From Bacillus sp. BA3 (GTDB lineage Bacteria; Bacillota; Bacilli; Bacillales; DSM-1321): 64,000 nucleotides of DNA. The DNA is taken from NCBI GenBank assembly GCA_002835675.1, contig PIZR01000001.1, forward strand, positions 268,659 through 332,658. Reading direction: 5' to 3'. Positions 9,669 to 18,525 of this stretch are shown one piece after another. Under the pieces are notes generated by a model, which made no database searches, was not told where the DNA came from, and saw nothing but the letters and a program-made list of their open reading frames with translations. A program made the translations under genes and the position numbers. How positions within the stretch are numbered: the stretch's first letter is position 1; each line of letters starts with the position of its first letter.

Positions 9669-9796
9669 AAAACTATTTTTAGGAAAGAGTACTTAATTTG
9701 GAAAATCTTTTCTAACTAATTATATAAATATGAATCTAGTTTCATCAAAAATGGCTTGTTACATCATAATGATTGAAATTGAGAGGAGGAAAAAGT

Positions 9797-11209
9797 ATGA
9801 AAGGAATTATTTCTTACGGAGCTTATATTCCATATAATCGGCTCCAAAGAAAAAAAATCGGAGAGTTTTTTGGCAAACCTACATTTGGTGGTGAAAAAGC
9901 TGTTGTTGGGTATGATGAAGACAGTGTTTCTATGGGAGTTGAAGCAGCACTTGATTGCTTACAAGGAGTTAATACCCAAAATGTTGATGCTATTTATTTT
10001 GCTACAACAAGCGCTCCATACAAAGAAAAAGGATCGGTTCCAACGATAGCCACAGCATTAAATTTAAATGAAAGTGTACGGGGAATCGAAGCAACCTCTT
10101 CACTAAGAAGCGGAACCTCCGCTATTTTAGCTGCTAACGAAAAGGAACAAACACTTATCATTACCTCAGATTGTCGGACGGGTGCGCCAACTGGACAAAA
10201 TGAACAATGGTTTGGTGATGGGGCGGCTTCTATCTTAGTCGGCAGCGGAGCGGATGTCATTGCAAATATCATTGATGGAGGAAGTGTCCAGGGTGAAATC
10301 CTCAGTCATTGGCGTAGCCAATCTGACCTATTCACCCAAAACTGGGATGAACGATTTGGATCCTCTGTATTTATAAAACAAGTAAAGAATGCAATTGCTC
10401 CTTTTCTGGAAAAAAATGATTGTACTGCTGACTCGATTACTAAGGTTATTATTTCGGGACTTGGAACACGTTCCCATTTAGAAGCTGCCCGTTTACTAGG
10501 ATTCCAAAGTAATCAAGTGCAAAATCCTTTGTTTGATATGGTTGGTTCAACAGGAACTGCTCATGCACCCATGATGCTCGTGTCTGCGTTGGAAGATGCC
10601 AAACCTGGAGATCGATTGCTAGTCGCTGCGTTTGCAGAAGGGGTAGATTTCATGTTGTTTGAAGTAACAGAGGCAATTTCCGAACTTGGTAAACGCAAAG
10701 GAGTTCAGGGCTATTTGAATGTAAAAAACGATCAAATTTCTTACAGTGACTATCTGAAATGGAGAAATTTAATAAAAACTGAAGCACCAAGAAGACCAGA
10801 TACAGATCGACCATCAGCTCCTGCATTATATAGAAACTATCATCAAAACCTTGGATTTACTGGTTCAAAATGCCGTAATTGTGGCACACCCCAATTTCCA
10901 AAACAACGTGTATGTGTACAGTGTCAAGCCAAAGATGAGATGGATGATTATCGCTTTGTTGGTCAATCTGCCAAAGTGACTACCTTTACACTAGATTATC
11001 TAGCAGCATCTCCTGCGCCTCCAATGATTGTAGCTGTTGTTGACTTTGAAGAAGGAGGACGAATTATATGTGAGGTAACCGATTGTAATATGAAGGAAAT
11101 TGAGATTGGCATGAATGTAGAAATGACATTCAGACGCCTGTATGAAGCAGGGGGCATCAGTAATTATTTCTGGAAAGCGCGGCCTATTAGGGACAAGGGG
11201 AGTGACTGA
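9797..11209 (+). CDS. HMG-CoA-synthase-like domain fused to DUF35 (Zn ribbon/OB fold); nucleophilic Cys absent
   Basis: A 470-residue two-part protein. Residues 1-320 follow the HMG-CoA synthase/KAS III thiolase fold (SYGAYIPYNRLQ, WFGDGAASILVG, GSTGTAHAPMML). At the place of the catalytic cysteine the sequence reads EATSSLRSGTSA, putting Leu103 where the family has Cys. Residues 345-470 form a DUF35 module with a zinc ribbon (CRNCG and CVQC) and an OB fold. I chose ATG 9797, behind GAGAGGAGG; the longer reading from 9773 has no site. It ends 1 bp before an SCP-x-type thiolase. In BbsA/BbsB-like and Ltp2/ChsH2-like systems a DUF35 domain partners such a thiolase, so this protein may be a scaffold or acyl-carrying partner and not a synthase. 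Confidence 0.85.
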   Translation: MKGIISYGAYIPYNRLQRKKIGEFFGKPTFGGEKAVVGYDEDSVSMGVEAALDCLQGVNTQNVDAIYFATTSAPYKEKGSVPTIATALNLNESVRGIEATSSLRSGTSAILAANEKEQTLIITSDCRTGAPTGQNEQWFGDGAASILVGSGADVIANIIDGGSVQGEILSHWRSQSDLFTQNWDERFGSSVFIKQVKNAIAPFLEKNDCTADSITKVIISGLGTRSHLEAARLLGFQSNQVQNPLFDMVGSTGTAHAPMMLVSALEDAKPGDRLLVAAFAEGVDFMLFEVTEAISELGKRKGVQGYLNVKNDQISYSDYLKWRNLIKTEAPRRPDTDRPSAPALYRNYHQNLGFTGSKCRNCGTPQFPKQRVCVQCQAKDEMDDYRFVGQSAKVTTFTLDYLAASPAPPMIVAVVDFEEGGRIICEVTDCNMKEIEIGMNVEMTFRRLYEAGGISNYFWKARPIRDKGSD

Positions 11210-11210
11210 T

Positions 11211-12395
11211 TTGAGCAAAAAAGGAATTTGTGATCAAGTTGCCGTTATTGGAATGGGATGTACAAGGTTTACTGAGCATTGGGATAAAAGTGTAGATGAT
11301 TTATTAGTAGACGCAGCCTATGAAGCATTCGCTGATGCAGGGATTGAACCAACGGATGTTGAAGCTGCTTGGCTTGGAACGATGATTTCCGGGTATGCAG
11401 GTATCACGTTATCAGGTCCGTTAAAAACACAGTTTATTCCAGTCACAAGAGTCGAGAATATGTGTGCGACAGGATCTGAAGCATTTCGTAACGCCTGTTA
11501 TGCAGTGGCTTCAGGTGCCTATGATATTGTCCTTGCAATTGGAGTGGAAAAACTAAAGGATTCAGGATTTAGTGGTCTAAATTCACCAAAACCACCAAGT
11601 GATGGGACAGCACCAAATTATTCTGCACCCGCTTCCTTTTCATTCCTGGCACCGGCATACTATAAAAAATATGGATTAACCCCTGAACAAGGAAGAGAAG
11701 TACTATCACGAATCGCCTGGAAAAATCACTATAATGGCTCTTTGAATCCAAAAGCCCAATATCGAAGTGAAGTTTCGATGGATAAGATTTCTAAATCTCC
11801 AATGGTAGCAGCACCGCTTGGAATCATGGATTGTTCAGGAGTCGCAGATGGGGCAGCAGCTGCAATTATTGTGCGTACAGAAGATGCTCATAAATATAGA
11901 AAAGACCCTATGTATGTGAAAGCGTTATCTATAGCTGCAGGCCCTGGAGATGGGCGATTACGCCAGGACTATGACTTTACGACCTTTAAAGAGAATGTAG
12001 CAGCCTCCCAGGCAGCCTATCGACAAGCAGGTATAAAAAACCCAAGAAAAGAAATCAGTATGGCCGAAGTACATGATTGTTTTACTCCTACAGAATTAGT
12101 TATATATGAAGATTTAGGATTCAGCGAACGTGGGCAAGGGTGGAAGGACGTCTTAAATGGTGTGTTCGAATTAGGAGGCGAATTACCAGTTAATCCAGAT
12201 GGAGGATTGAAGTCTTTTGGACATCCTATTGGGGCAAGTGGTTTGAGAATGCTTTATGAAATGTATTTACAATTCCAAGGTCGTGCAGGGAAAAGGCAAT
12301 TGGATAATCCTAAGATCGGTTTAACCCATAATCTTGGTGGAACTCCTATGCAGTGTGTCTCTTTCATATCAATTGTAGGGAAAGAAATTTCGTAA
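11211..12395 (+). CDS. SCP-x/Ltp2-type thiolase (acyl-CoA thiolase or retro-aldolase)
   Basis: A 394-residue thiolase-fold enzyme of the SCP-x/lipid-transfer branch. VENMCATGSEAFRNA places the nucleophile at Cys85; FGHPIGASGLRM gives the active-site His, and HNLGGTPMQCVS replaces the CxGGG of biosynthetic thiolases, as usual in this branch. Members cleave 3-ketoacyl-CoAs with branched chains, or act as aldolases in steroid side-chain removal when paired with DUF35. The start is TTG 11211 after AAGGGGAG; an in-frame upstream reading overlaps the previous gene. The 1-bp junction with the DUF35 fusion argues for a protein complex. Two MaoC-type hydratase genes follow directly. Confidence 0.85.
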   Translation: MSKKGICDQVAVIGMGCTRFTEHWDKSVDDLLVDAAYEAFADAGIEPTDVEAAWLGTMISGYAGITLSGPLKTQFIPVTRVENMCATGSEAFRNACYAVASGAYDIVLAIGVEKLKDSGFSGLNSPKPPSDGTAPNYSAPASFSFLAPAYYKKYGLTPEQGREVLSRIAWKNHYNGSLNPKAQYRSEVSMDKISKSPMVAAPLGIMDCSGVADGAAAAIIVRTEDAHKYRKDPMYVKALSIAAGPGDGRLRQDYDFTTFKENVAASQAAYRQAGIKNPRKEISMAEVHDCFTPTELVIYEDLGFSERGQGWKDVLNGVFELGGELPVNPDGGLKSFGHPIGASGLRMLYEMYLQFQGRAGKRQLDNPKIGLTHNLGGTPMQCVSFISIVGKEIS

Positions 12396-12416
12396 AAGAT
12401 CGAAAAATGGGGAGTG

Positions 12417-12830
12417 ATGATTTTGAGTACAGCATTAGAAGAAAAAATCGGTATGAAATTAGAATCCTTTACCTTCAAAGTTGAAAAAGGGAAAATAAAA
12501 GAACTTGCATTAGCGATTAGTGATCTTGAAGAAGATTACCTAAATGGAGAAAGGATTTTACCCACTTTTCCGACTGTTATAGACTTCTGGGGTGGGGGAG
12601 CTTCCACATCTGAGCTTTTAGGATTAAACGTTAAGAAAGTACTTCATGGAGAACAAGAGTACGAATATATAGGAGAAATTAAGCCAGGTGATGTGATTAC
12701 TGTAAACAGTGAAGTTGAAAATGTATATACGAAATCATCCATGAATTTTGTGGTTCTAAAAAAAGAATATCTAAACCAAAATGGCAAAACGGTATTAATT
12801 AGCCGTTCAACCGTTATTGAAAGACACTAG
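12417..12830 (+). CDS. MaoC-like (FAS1-type dehydratase N-domain) hydratase subunit
   Basis: A 137-residue single hot-dog protein of the MaoC N-terminal dehydratase type (LPTFPTVIDFWGGG, VLHGEQEYEYIGEIKPGDVITV, VLKKEYLNQNGK). It lacks the DxNPxH catalytic motif of R-hydratases, which the next gene has, so the two probably form a heteromeric enoyl-CoA hydratase with one catalytic subunit, as in ChsH1/ChsH2-type enzymes. The start is ambiguous: ATG 12417 is only 4 bp from GGGGAG, while TTG 12423 has better spacing. It follows the thiolase by about 20 bp and precedes its partner by 11 bp. Confidence 0.82.
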   Translation: MILSTALEEKIGMKLESFTFKVEKGKIKELALAISDLEEDYLNGERILPTFPTVIDFWGGGASTSELLGLNVKKVLHGEQEYEYIGEIKPGDVITVNSEVENVYTKSSMNFVVLKKEYLNQNGKTVLISRSTVIERH

Positions 12831-12841
12831 GGGGGAATAGG

Positions 12842-13228
12842 ATGGAAGTTGGTTATCGTTTTGAGCCGTTGCAAAAAGAAGAAATTACTCATTCACAGAT
12901 CGTTCAATATGCAGGAGCATCGGGAGATTTTAATCCTATACACACGGTTGTACCATTTGCGGAGTCAGCGGGATTAGGTGGAGTGATTGCGCATGGCATG
13001 TTGATTATGGGGTTTGTTGGTCAGGCAATTGGTCAATGGTTCTCCGTAAAAGACCTTGCAAAATTTTCTGTTAGATTTCGAGCTATGACAAGACCTGGAG
13101 AAAAAATCACAGTTAAAGGCAGCATTGTAAATGAAACCAAAGATCGATGGATTTGTGAAGCTTCAGCTATTAACGAAGAAGGGCAGGTAAAAGTAAAGGC
13201 TAAATTTGAAGTCAAAAAAACTAAATAA
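12842..13228 (+). CDS. MaoC-family (R)-specific enoyl-CoA hydratase, catalytic subunit
   Basis: A 128-residue hot-dog protein with the hydratase-2 motif ASGDFNPIH, giving the Asp29/His34 dyad, followed by GGVIAHGMLIMGFVGQ and the acyl-CoA cradle. It would hydrate a trans-2-enoyl-CoA. Its size matches stand-alone MaoC subunits, and its neighbour is a non-catalytic MaoC-N protein, so a heterodimer is likely. GGGGGAATAG precedes ATG 12842. It closes the run HMGS-like/DUF35, thiolase, MaoC-N, MaoC, whose four enzymes read as one functional module for hydrating and then cleaving an acyl-CoA. Confidence 0.88.
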   Translation: MEVGYRFEPLQKEEITHSQIVQYAGASGDFNPIHTVVPFAESAGLGGVIAHGMLIMGFVGQAIGQWFSVKDLAKFSVRFRAMTRPGEKITVKGSIVNETKDRWICEASAINEEGQVKVKAKFEVKKTK

Positions 13229-13594
13229 TTTTAAATGGACTAATGTTTAAGAAAGAGCGTAAAGTCGCTAGATTACTATAATTTAAATATAACATACAGA
13301 CATATAATATCATTCAGTTAACTGTTTCGGTAAGTGATCGAGATTTTACCATAATTAAATAATCAAGTTAAAGGCGAGAATTTACTTAATGAAGATTATT
13401 CGATATTTGAGAATTTTCAATTGGAGCGGGCAGAGCCGGCGGATTAACCAACTGTGGTATAAATCTTCTGGATGTTATGAATCAGAGGCTGTTGCTGATT
13501 GATTTTGCTTTGAGACAAAACAATTTTAAAAAAGGAGTTGTATCCTTATTTTTTAATGAAAGTTCCCAGTTTTTATAAAAATGGAGGTATTAAA
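13229..13594. other. 366-bp gap, no gene recognised
   Basis: AT-rich leader before the acyl-CoA dehydrogenase. A short GC-rich patch near 13430-13445 reads GAGRAGGLTN in one frame, which may be gene debris, but it is too short to assign. No clear terminator or sigma-54 promoter is visible. Confidence 0.35.
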
Positions 13595-14773
13595 ATGACA
13601 AAAACTGCAGTATATGATGTCCAAAAATCAGAACGTCCTTATTTTTCCGAAGAGCATTTAATGTTTCGAGATTCGCTAAGAAAATTTTTGGAAAAGGAGG
13701 CAATCCCTTACTTTGAACAATGGGAAGAAGATCGATTGGTTCCCCGCTCATTTTGGACAAAATTAGGTCAAAATGGCTTCCTATGTCCCTATGTATGCGA
13801 AGAGTATGGTGGAGTGAATGGAGATTTTGGTTTATCTATTATTCTGACAGAAGAATTAGGCAGGGTTGGGGCAGGACTTGCAGGACCAGGAACACATAGT
13901 AATGTCATCGTTCCTTATTTAGATTCATTTGGTACAGAAGAGCAAAAAAGAAAATACCTTCCTGGATGTGTTAGTGGGGACATTATTACAGCTATTGCCA
14001 TGACAGAACCAGGAACAGGTTCGGATTTAGCTAATATTCGTACAACAGCCATTAAGGATGGCGATTCCTACATTATTAATGGCCAAAAAACATTTATTAC
14101 AAATGGTATACATTCTGATTTAATTGTAGTGGCCTGCAAAACAGATCCAACGGCTAATCCTCCTCATAAAGGAGTCAGTCTATTACTGGTAGAAAAAGAC
14201 ACACCAGGTTTTTCGAGAGGAAGAAAACTGAAAAAAGTTGGAATGCATGCTCAGGATACCTCCGAACTTATATTTGAAGATGTCAAAGTGCCGGCTACCA
14301 ATCTACTTGGTGAAGAAGGCCAAGGCTTTAAATATTTGATGTCTAAGCTCCAACAAGAACGAATATTAGCAGCAATTGGTGGTCAAGTTGCTGCAGAGGA
14401 TATGCTTGATATTACGCTACAATATGTTAAGGAAAGAGAAGCTTTTGGCCAGTCTATTAGCAAATTTCAGAATACTCAATTTACTATAGCGGAAATTGCA
14501 ACGGAGGTTCAGCTTGGACGTACATTTATAGATCAGTTAATAGTAAGGCATCAAAATGAAGAGGAAATCGTTACAGAGGTTTCGATGGCAAAATGGTGGA
14601 TTACTGATATGGCTAGAAGGATTTCCTCTAAATGTATGCAACTCCATGGAGGTTATGGTTATATGGAGGAATATAAAATTGCCCGCCGTTATAGAGATAT
14701 TGCAATCTCACCAATTTTTGCGGGCACGAATGAAATTATGAAAGTTATTATTGCAAAAAAACTGGGAATGTGA
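13595..14773 (+). CDS. acyl-CoA dehydrogenase (IVD/LCAD-type catalytic base)
   Basis: A 392-residue FAD-dependent acyl-CoA dehydrogenase. It has TAIAMTEPGTGSDLA for flavin and substrate, INGQKTFITNGIHSDL, KLKKVGMHAQDTSEL, EREAFGQSISKFQ and QLHGGYGYMEEYKIARRYRD. The C-terminal loop reads IFAGTNEI, so the usual Glu of MCAD/SCAD (YEGT) is Ala; instead QQERILAA carries a Glu on helix G, as in isovaleryl-CoA and long-chain dehydrogenases. That points to a branched or long substrate. I start at ATG 13595 behind ATGGAGGT; the reading from 13538 lacks a site. An SDR gene begins 10 bp after the stop. Confidence 0.9.
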   Translation: MTKTAVYDVQKSERPYFSEEHLMFRDSLRKFLEKEAIPYFEQWEEDRLVPRSFWTKLGQNGFLCPYVCEEYGGVNGDFGLSIILTEELGRVGAGLAGPGTHSNVIVPYLDSFGTEEQKRKYLPGCVSGDIITAIAMTEPGTGSDLANIRTTAIKDGDSYIINGQKTFITNGIHSDLIVVACKTDPTANPPHKGVSLLLVEKDTPGFSRGRKLKKVGMHAQDTSELIFEDVKVPATNLLGEEGQGFKYLMSKLQQERILAAIGGQVAAEDMLDITLQYVKEREAFGQSISKFQNTQFTIAEIATEVQLGRTFIDQLIVRHQNEEEIVTEVSMAKWWITDMARRISSKCMQLHGGYGYMEEYKIARRYRDIAISPIFAGTNEIMKVIIAKKLGM

Positions 14774-14782
14774 GGAAGGAAG

Positions 14783-15601
14783 ATGATGAGTGAAATGTTA
14801 AAAAATCAAGTTGCAATTGTTACTGGATCTGCTCGAGGTATTGGACGGGAAGTTGCTCAAATGTTCGTTGATCATGGTGCAAAAGTGGTCATCACGGATA
14901 AGGATGAAGCCCCTGCTGCAGAAGCGGTTACAGCCATACGGGAAGCAGGTGGTGAAGCCATTTCTTTCTGCGGAGATGTAACGGCACCCGATTTTGCAAA
15001 AAATATTATCCATACAACCATAAAGAATTTTGGGAGATTAGATATTCTTGTGAATAATGCCGGATATACAGCTGATAATTTAGTTCATCGATTAACGGAT
15101 GAACAATTTCAGGAGATGCTTGACATACATTTAATTGCTCCATTTCGATTAATTCGTGAGGCAACTCCATACATGCGTGACGTTGCAAAAAAAGAAATTG
15201 AAAACGGGGTAACTAATTACCGGAAAATAGTTAATGTTTCCTCTATGTCGGGCGTTAAAGGAAATGTTGGCCAGGCAAATTACGCAGCCGCTAAAGCTGG
15301 TTTACTAGGATTAACCAAGACAATTGCTTTAGAATGGGGACAATTTAATATTAACTGTAACTCTGTTGCTTTTGGATTTATTGATACACGTCTAACTCGA
15401 CCGAAAGAGGAAGGAGGAAGCGTGAATGGAGCTCAGGTTGGAATTCCAACTAAAGTGAGGGATGCGATTATCAACAAAATCCCGCAAAGAAGGGCTGGAG
15501 AAGCTAAAGAAGCAGCCTCTTCAATTTTTTACCTTTCCTCTCCACTTTCAAACTATATAAACGGACAGGTACACTTGGTAAACGGGGGCTCATATAGTTA
15601 A
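14783..15601 (+). CDS. short-chain dehydrogenase/reductase
   Basis: A 272-residue classical SDR. The NAD-binding TGSARGIGRE motif is at residues 13-22, NNAG follows, and the catalytic Ser, Tyr and Lys appear in VSSMSGVKGNVGQANYAAAK. The C terminus has the VNGGSYS ending. A 12-residue insertion around KKEIENGVTNYRK before the catalytic Ser is unusual. Candidate role: oxidation of a 3-hydroxyacyl-CoA or of a cyclic alcohol. It is 10 bp downstream of the acyl-CoA dehydrogenase and probably co-transcribed; AGGAAGGA precedes ATG 14783, and ATG 14786 is an equal alternative. Confidence 0.9.
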   Translation: MMSEMLKNQVAIVTGSARGIGREVAQMFVDHGAKVVITDKDEAPAAEAVTAIREAGGEAISFCGDVTAPDFAKNIIHTTIKNFGRLDILVNNAGYTADNLVHRLTDEQFQEMLDIHLIAPFRLIREATPYMRDVAKKEIENGVTNYRKIVNVSSMSGVKGNVGQANYAAAKAGLLGLTKTIALEWGQFNINCNSVAFGFIDTRLTRPKEEGGSVNGAQVGIPTKVRDAIINKIPQRRAGEAKEAASSIFYLSSPLSNYINGQVHLVNGGSYS

Positions 15602-15668
15602 TATTCGAGAATAAATCATCAGCGACTAGACACTCTAGTTACCTATATTTTGGCAATTCCGTGAATAT

Positions 15669-15704
15669 GATCGATCCTTCCTTTCTGTTAAAAAAGGATC
15701 GATC
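15669..15704 (+). terminator. hairpin after the ACAD-SDR pair
   Basis: GATCGATCCTT (15669-15679) and AAGGATCGATC (15694-15704) form an 11-bp perfect stem with a 14-nt loop. Only two Ts follow, so termination would be modest. It lies 68 bp after the SDR stop and fits the end of that operon. Confidence 0.55.
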
Positions 15705-15945
15705 TTAACAATTATTGTCTAGTCTCAATCAACTCCCTTCATATGTGACATTTCTACTAAGGCGATACACTTATTCACCTCATTCTTTACTCTTTCCTCC
15801 AGTTGTTTTCAATACTGGATTATGAAAGAAGGAGTAAATGGAACACCTCCTGGAAAGGTGTAGAGATATGGGTTTATGGACTATTTGACGCTGCTGAAAA
15901 TTCTGGTGATACAGAAGCCCCAATAAGTAGATTAAGAGAGTAGGA
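15705..15945. other. leader region before the MBL hydrolase; possible gene debris
   Basis: No intact gene. One frame from about 15836 to 15943 reads an open stretch ending FDAAENSGDTEAPISRLRE followed by a stop, with no good start, which looks like the tail of a lost gene. I cannot assign it to a family. Confidence 0.3.
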
Positions 15946-16956
15946 ATGAGAATGAACTACCGAAAAATAGGTCCTGTGGAAATTATCATGGGTGAAAATA
16001 ATAGCCATGTTCCATTCTCAACATCACTAATTATCAGGGGACAAGAACATTCAACCCTTATAGATTGTGGTGCAGGCCGAAAAGCATTTAATTACTTGCA
16101 AAAAGAACACAATGTGAAGCAAATTTACTTGACCCACCATCATGTTGATCATATTTGGGGGGCACAACTATTTACCGAAGCTGAAAAATTTATTAACCCA
16201 TTTGATATCAAAAAGGTATCTGATATACATGAGATCTTAAAGTCTGAAGGTTTTTATGCTGTTTTTGGTAAAGAAGACATTAAAGAATTGGTTCAGAAAC
16301 AGCAGAATAGAGAATATCAAGATCATATTATTGGTAAGAGAACGCTAGATGTTCATAGTACTTATTCATATGATTTAAATATGAAGTTGTCGGATACCAA
16401 TGTTATTATGATACATTCTCCTGGCCATACAGAAGGGTACTGTTGTCCTTATCTCACCGACTACGGAATCCTTTTTGTAGGAGACTTTGATTTAAGCTCT
16501 TTTGGACCCTTTTACTGTGATGCGGAAAGTAATATTGACAACTTTATAGAGTCCGCACGAAAAACATTAGATGTTGAAGCAAAATATTTCGTCACTTCAC
16601 ATCATAAAGGAATTTTTCTTAAAGATGAATATAAAAAAGGACTGAACCATTATTTGGATATTATTGAAAGAAGGGAAGAAAAAATTAAGCGCTTTATAAA
16701 AGCAGGATATTTACCTCGGGAGTTAGCGAATCAAGAAATTTTTTATTACAAGAATCAATACAAACGAAGTCCATTATTTATAAAGAGTGAAAAAATAGGA
16801 ATAGTCAAACATTTAGTTCGGCTTATCAAGAACGGAGAACCATTTAAAGATTTTTTAACGGACTTTATTCTCGCTTTCAACATGAGTATGGAGAACACTG
16901 AGTATAAATCTGAAATTAATGACTCCACTCCTTGCCGTAACTATTATTGTGGTTGA
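15946..16956 (+). CDS. metallo-beta-lactamase-fold hydrolase
   Basis: A 336-residue MBL-fold protein. The metal motif HxHxDH is seen in LTHHHVDHIWG, with the later ligands in IHSPGHTEGYCC and LFVGDFDLSS and a final His in FVTSHHKGIF. The C-terminal 110 residues are helical and charged. MBL proteins of this kind hydrolyse thioesters, lactones or phosphoesters; a CoA-thioesterase or lactonase role would suit the island but is unproven. The start is ATG 15946 or 15952, behind GAGTAGGA. It stands alone between gaps of about 340 and 380 bp. Confidence 0.82.
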   Translation: MRMNYRKIGPVEIIMGENNSHVPFSTSLIIRGQEHSTLIDCGAGRKAFNYLQKEHNVKQIYLTHHHVDHIWGAQLFTEAEKFINPFDIKKVSDIHEILKSEGFYAVFGKEDIKELVQKQQNREYQDHIIGKRTLDVHSTYSYDLNMKLSDTNVIMIHSPGHTEGYCCPYLTDYGILFVGDFDLSSFGPFYCDAESNIDNFIESARKTLDVEAKYFVTSHHKGIFLKDEYKKGLNHYLDIIERREEKIKRFIKAGYLPRELANQEIFYYKNQYKRSPLFIKSEKIGIVKHLVRLIKNGEPFKDFLTDFILAFNMSMENTEYKSEINDSTPCRNYYCG

Positions 16957-17333
16957 TTGTATGTTTAATTGAAAATAACGACTCCTATCGTATGTAAATC
17001 TATACTTGGTTATTATTTAAGTAAAACTTTGTGACCATGTGTAAAATGCGTTAAACGATGGGAACCGTTCGTTCGTTAAAGACACAAACGATATACTTAA
17101 TGATGAACAAGGGAAAACAAGCAGTGAGTGGAGGATATACCCAATATTTCATTTTTAAAAATTCATATCACCTGTCTTATAAAAAATAACATTATAGTCA
17201 GCTAGTGTCTTTTATTATTGACAACCTCTATACGGGGTAGGGTCAGGGAAATGCAGATTTACAACGATAAGCATTTTGATAAGTACAGAATAATACAATT
17301 TTTAATATTATTATTTTAAGAAAGGAGCTTATT
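16957..17333. other. 377-bp gap with an operator-like CGTTCGTTCGTT stretch
   Basis: Non-coding. Around 17051-17080 the sequence contains AACGATGGGAACCGTTCGTT, with AACGA/TCGTT arms, followed by another CGTT. It could be an operator for a TetR-type repressor, but no such regulator is encoded nearby. AAGGAG at the right end serves the SDR start. Confidence 0.3.
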
Positions 17334-18113
17334 ATGGAAATAGGGTTAAACGGAAAGGTTGCGCTAATCACTGGTTCAAGTAGAGGGATTGGCTTAGAAA
17401 CGGCACTATATTTAGTAAAAGAAGGAGCCGAGGTAACCATTTGTGCAAGAAATAAAAACCGTTTAAAAGAGGCCGCTGCTTATATTTTTGAACAAACAGG
17501 TAAAGAAGTATTTTTTATAGAAACGGATGTTACAAACGAAGAGGAGTGTCAAAAGATAGTTTCTGCTACAGTTGAAAAATATGGGCGTTTAGACATTTTA
17601 GTCAATAATGCTGGTACTTCTCAAGCGCATCCATTTGAAGAAGTAGGAACTGAACTTTGGCGGAAAGATCTTGATTTAAAACTATTCGGTGCCATTCATT
17701 GTTCTCGTTATGCCATACCACATATGCGACAAGTTGGTGGAGGCGCGATCATCAACGTAACAGCTGCAGTTGGAAAGACACCTCCTGCAGCATCATTACC
17801 TACTTCAGTCAGCAGAGCAGCAGGTATGGCCTTAACAAAAGCAATGAGTAAAGACTTTGGCCCAGACAATATTCGTGTGAATACCGTATGTATTGGTTGG
17901 ATTCGAAGTGAACAGATTGAAAAAAGGTGGAAAAATCAGAACCCAGGACTATCATGGGAACAGTTTTCTAGTAAAGAACGTCAAATTCCACTTGGACGTA
18001 TTGGAAATACGGATGAGGCAGCTAAAGTGATTACATTCCTTGTTTCAGATGCTGCTTCTTATGTTACAGGTACATCAGTTAATATTGACGGTGGTATGGT
18101 AGGCACTTTATAA
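17334..18113 (+). CDS. SDR-family protein lacking the catalytic Tyr and Lys
   Basis: A 259-residue SDR fold with an intact nucleotide site (TGSSRGIGLE, residues 13-22; NNAG at 91-94) and the DGG C-terminal motif. At the active site the sequence is LPTSVSRAAGMALTK: aligned on the usual YSASKAA block, Thr157 replaces Tyr and Arg161 replaces Lys, and the preceding catalytic Ser is also missing (NVTAAVGK). So it binds NAD(P) but is unlikely to act by the normal SDR mechanism. AAGGAG precedes ATG 17334. It stands alone, with a strong terminator downstream. Confidence 0.87.
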   Translation: MEIGLNGKVALITGSSRGIGLETALYLVKEGAEVTICARNKNRLKEAAAYIFEQTGKEVFFIETDVTNEEECQKIVSATVEKYGRLDILVNNAGTSQAHPFEEVGTELWRKDLDLKLFGAIHCSRYAIPHMRQVGGGAIINVTAAVGKTPPAASLPTSVSRAAGMALTKAMSKDFGPDNIRVNTVCIGWIRSEQIEKRWKNQNPGLSWEQFSSKERQIPLGRIGNTDEAAKVITFLVSDAASYVTGTSVNIDGGMVGTL

Positions 18114-18267
18114 AATTGTTAATTGAATAAAGTTTTTTTATCGAGAGAGAGTCTGATGGTATGCCCAATGATTCTTAAGCAGGAATTGGTTTATGTTAAA
18201 CAGTTAAAGTGTAAAAGAGATTATGAAGTTTTCTACTTAAACTATATCGTGCGTTAGTAAAAAAATA

Positions 18268-18310
18268 AACCCAAATTTTATCTTTGTATCTCATAGATAA
18301 AATTTGGGTT
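18268..18310 (+). terminator. strong intrinsic terminator after the SDR-like gene
   Basis: AACCCAAATTTTATC (18268-18282) pairs with GATAAAATTTGGGTT (18296-18310), a perfect 15-bp stem with a 13-nt loop, followed by a short T-rich tail. The mirror A-rich flank means it may work in both directions. Confidence 0.8.
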
Positions 18311-18508
18311 TTTATAATAGGGAATTCTTAACGTTGTAAATCCGCATTTTCCTGAACCTTCCCCTAAATATAAAGGATTATTTTGTGCAGTAGAATCTTT
18401 ATATATCATTCCTTACCCCCTTTATCAAAATCTTCTTCCAGTTAATAGTAAAATAACAATTTATAGATAAAAAAGATAACCTCGCTTTTACCTCATTAGT
18501 TGATAATC

Positions 18509-18525
18509 ATGGCATGATTCTTGCA
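18509..18525 (+). promoter_or_regulatory. sigma-54 (-24/-12) promoter upstream of the CoA-transferase gene
   Basis: ATGGCATGATTCTTGCA has GG and GC 10 bp apart and matches TGGCAY-N5-TTGCA. No TGT-N12-ACA dyad was found within 300 bp upstream. The next intact gene starts 475 bp downstream, beyond gene debris, so the original first gene of this operon may have been lost. Confidence 0.62.

Noticed and set aside
11142..11210. Longer N terminus for the SCP-x thiolase
   Set aside because: It would overlap the DUF35 fusion gene; TTG 11211 has a good ribosome site and matches the family start.
17051..17080. TetR operator with its regulator nearby
   Set aside because: The repeat is short and imperfect, and no TetR-family gene is in the window.
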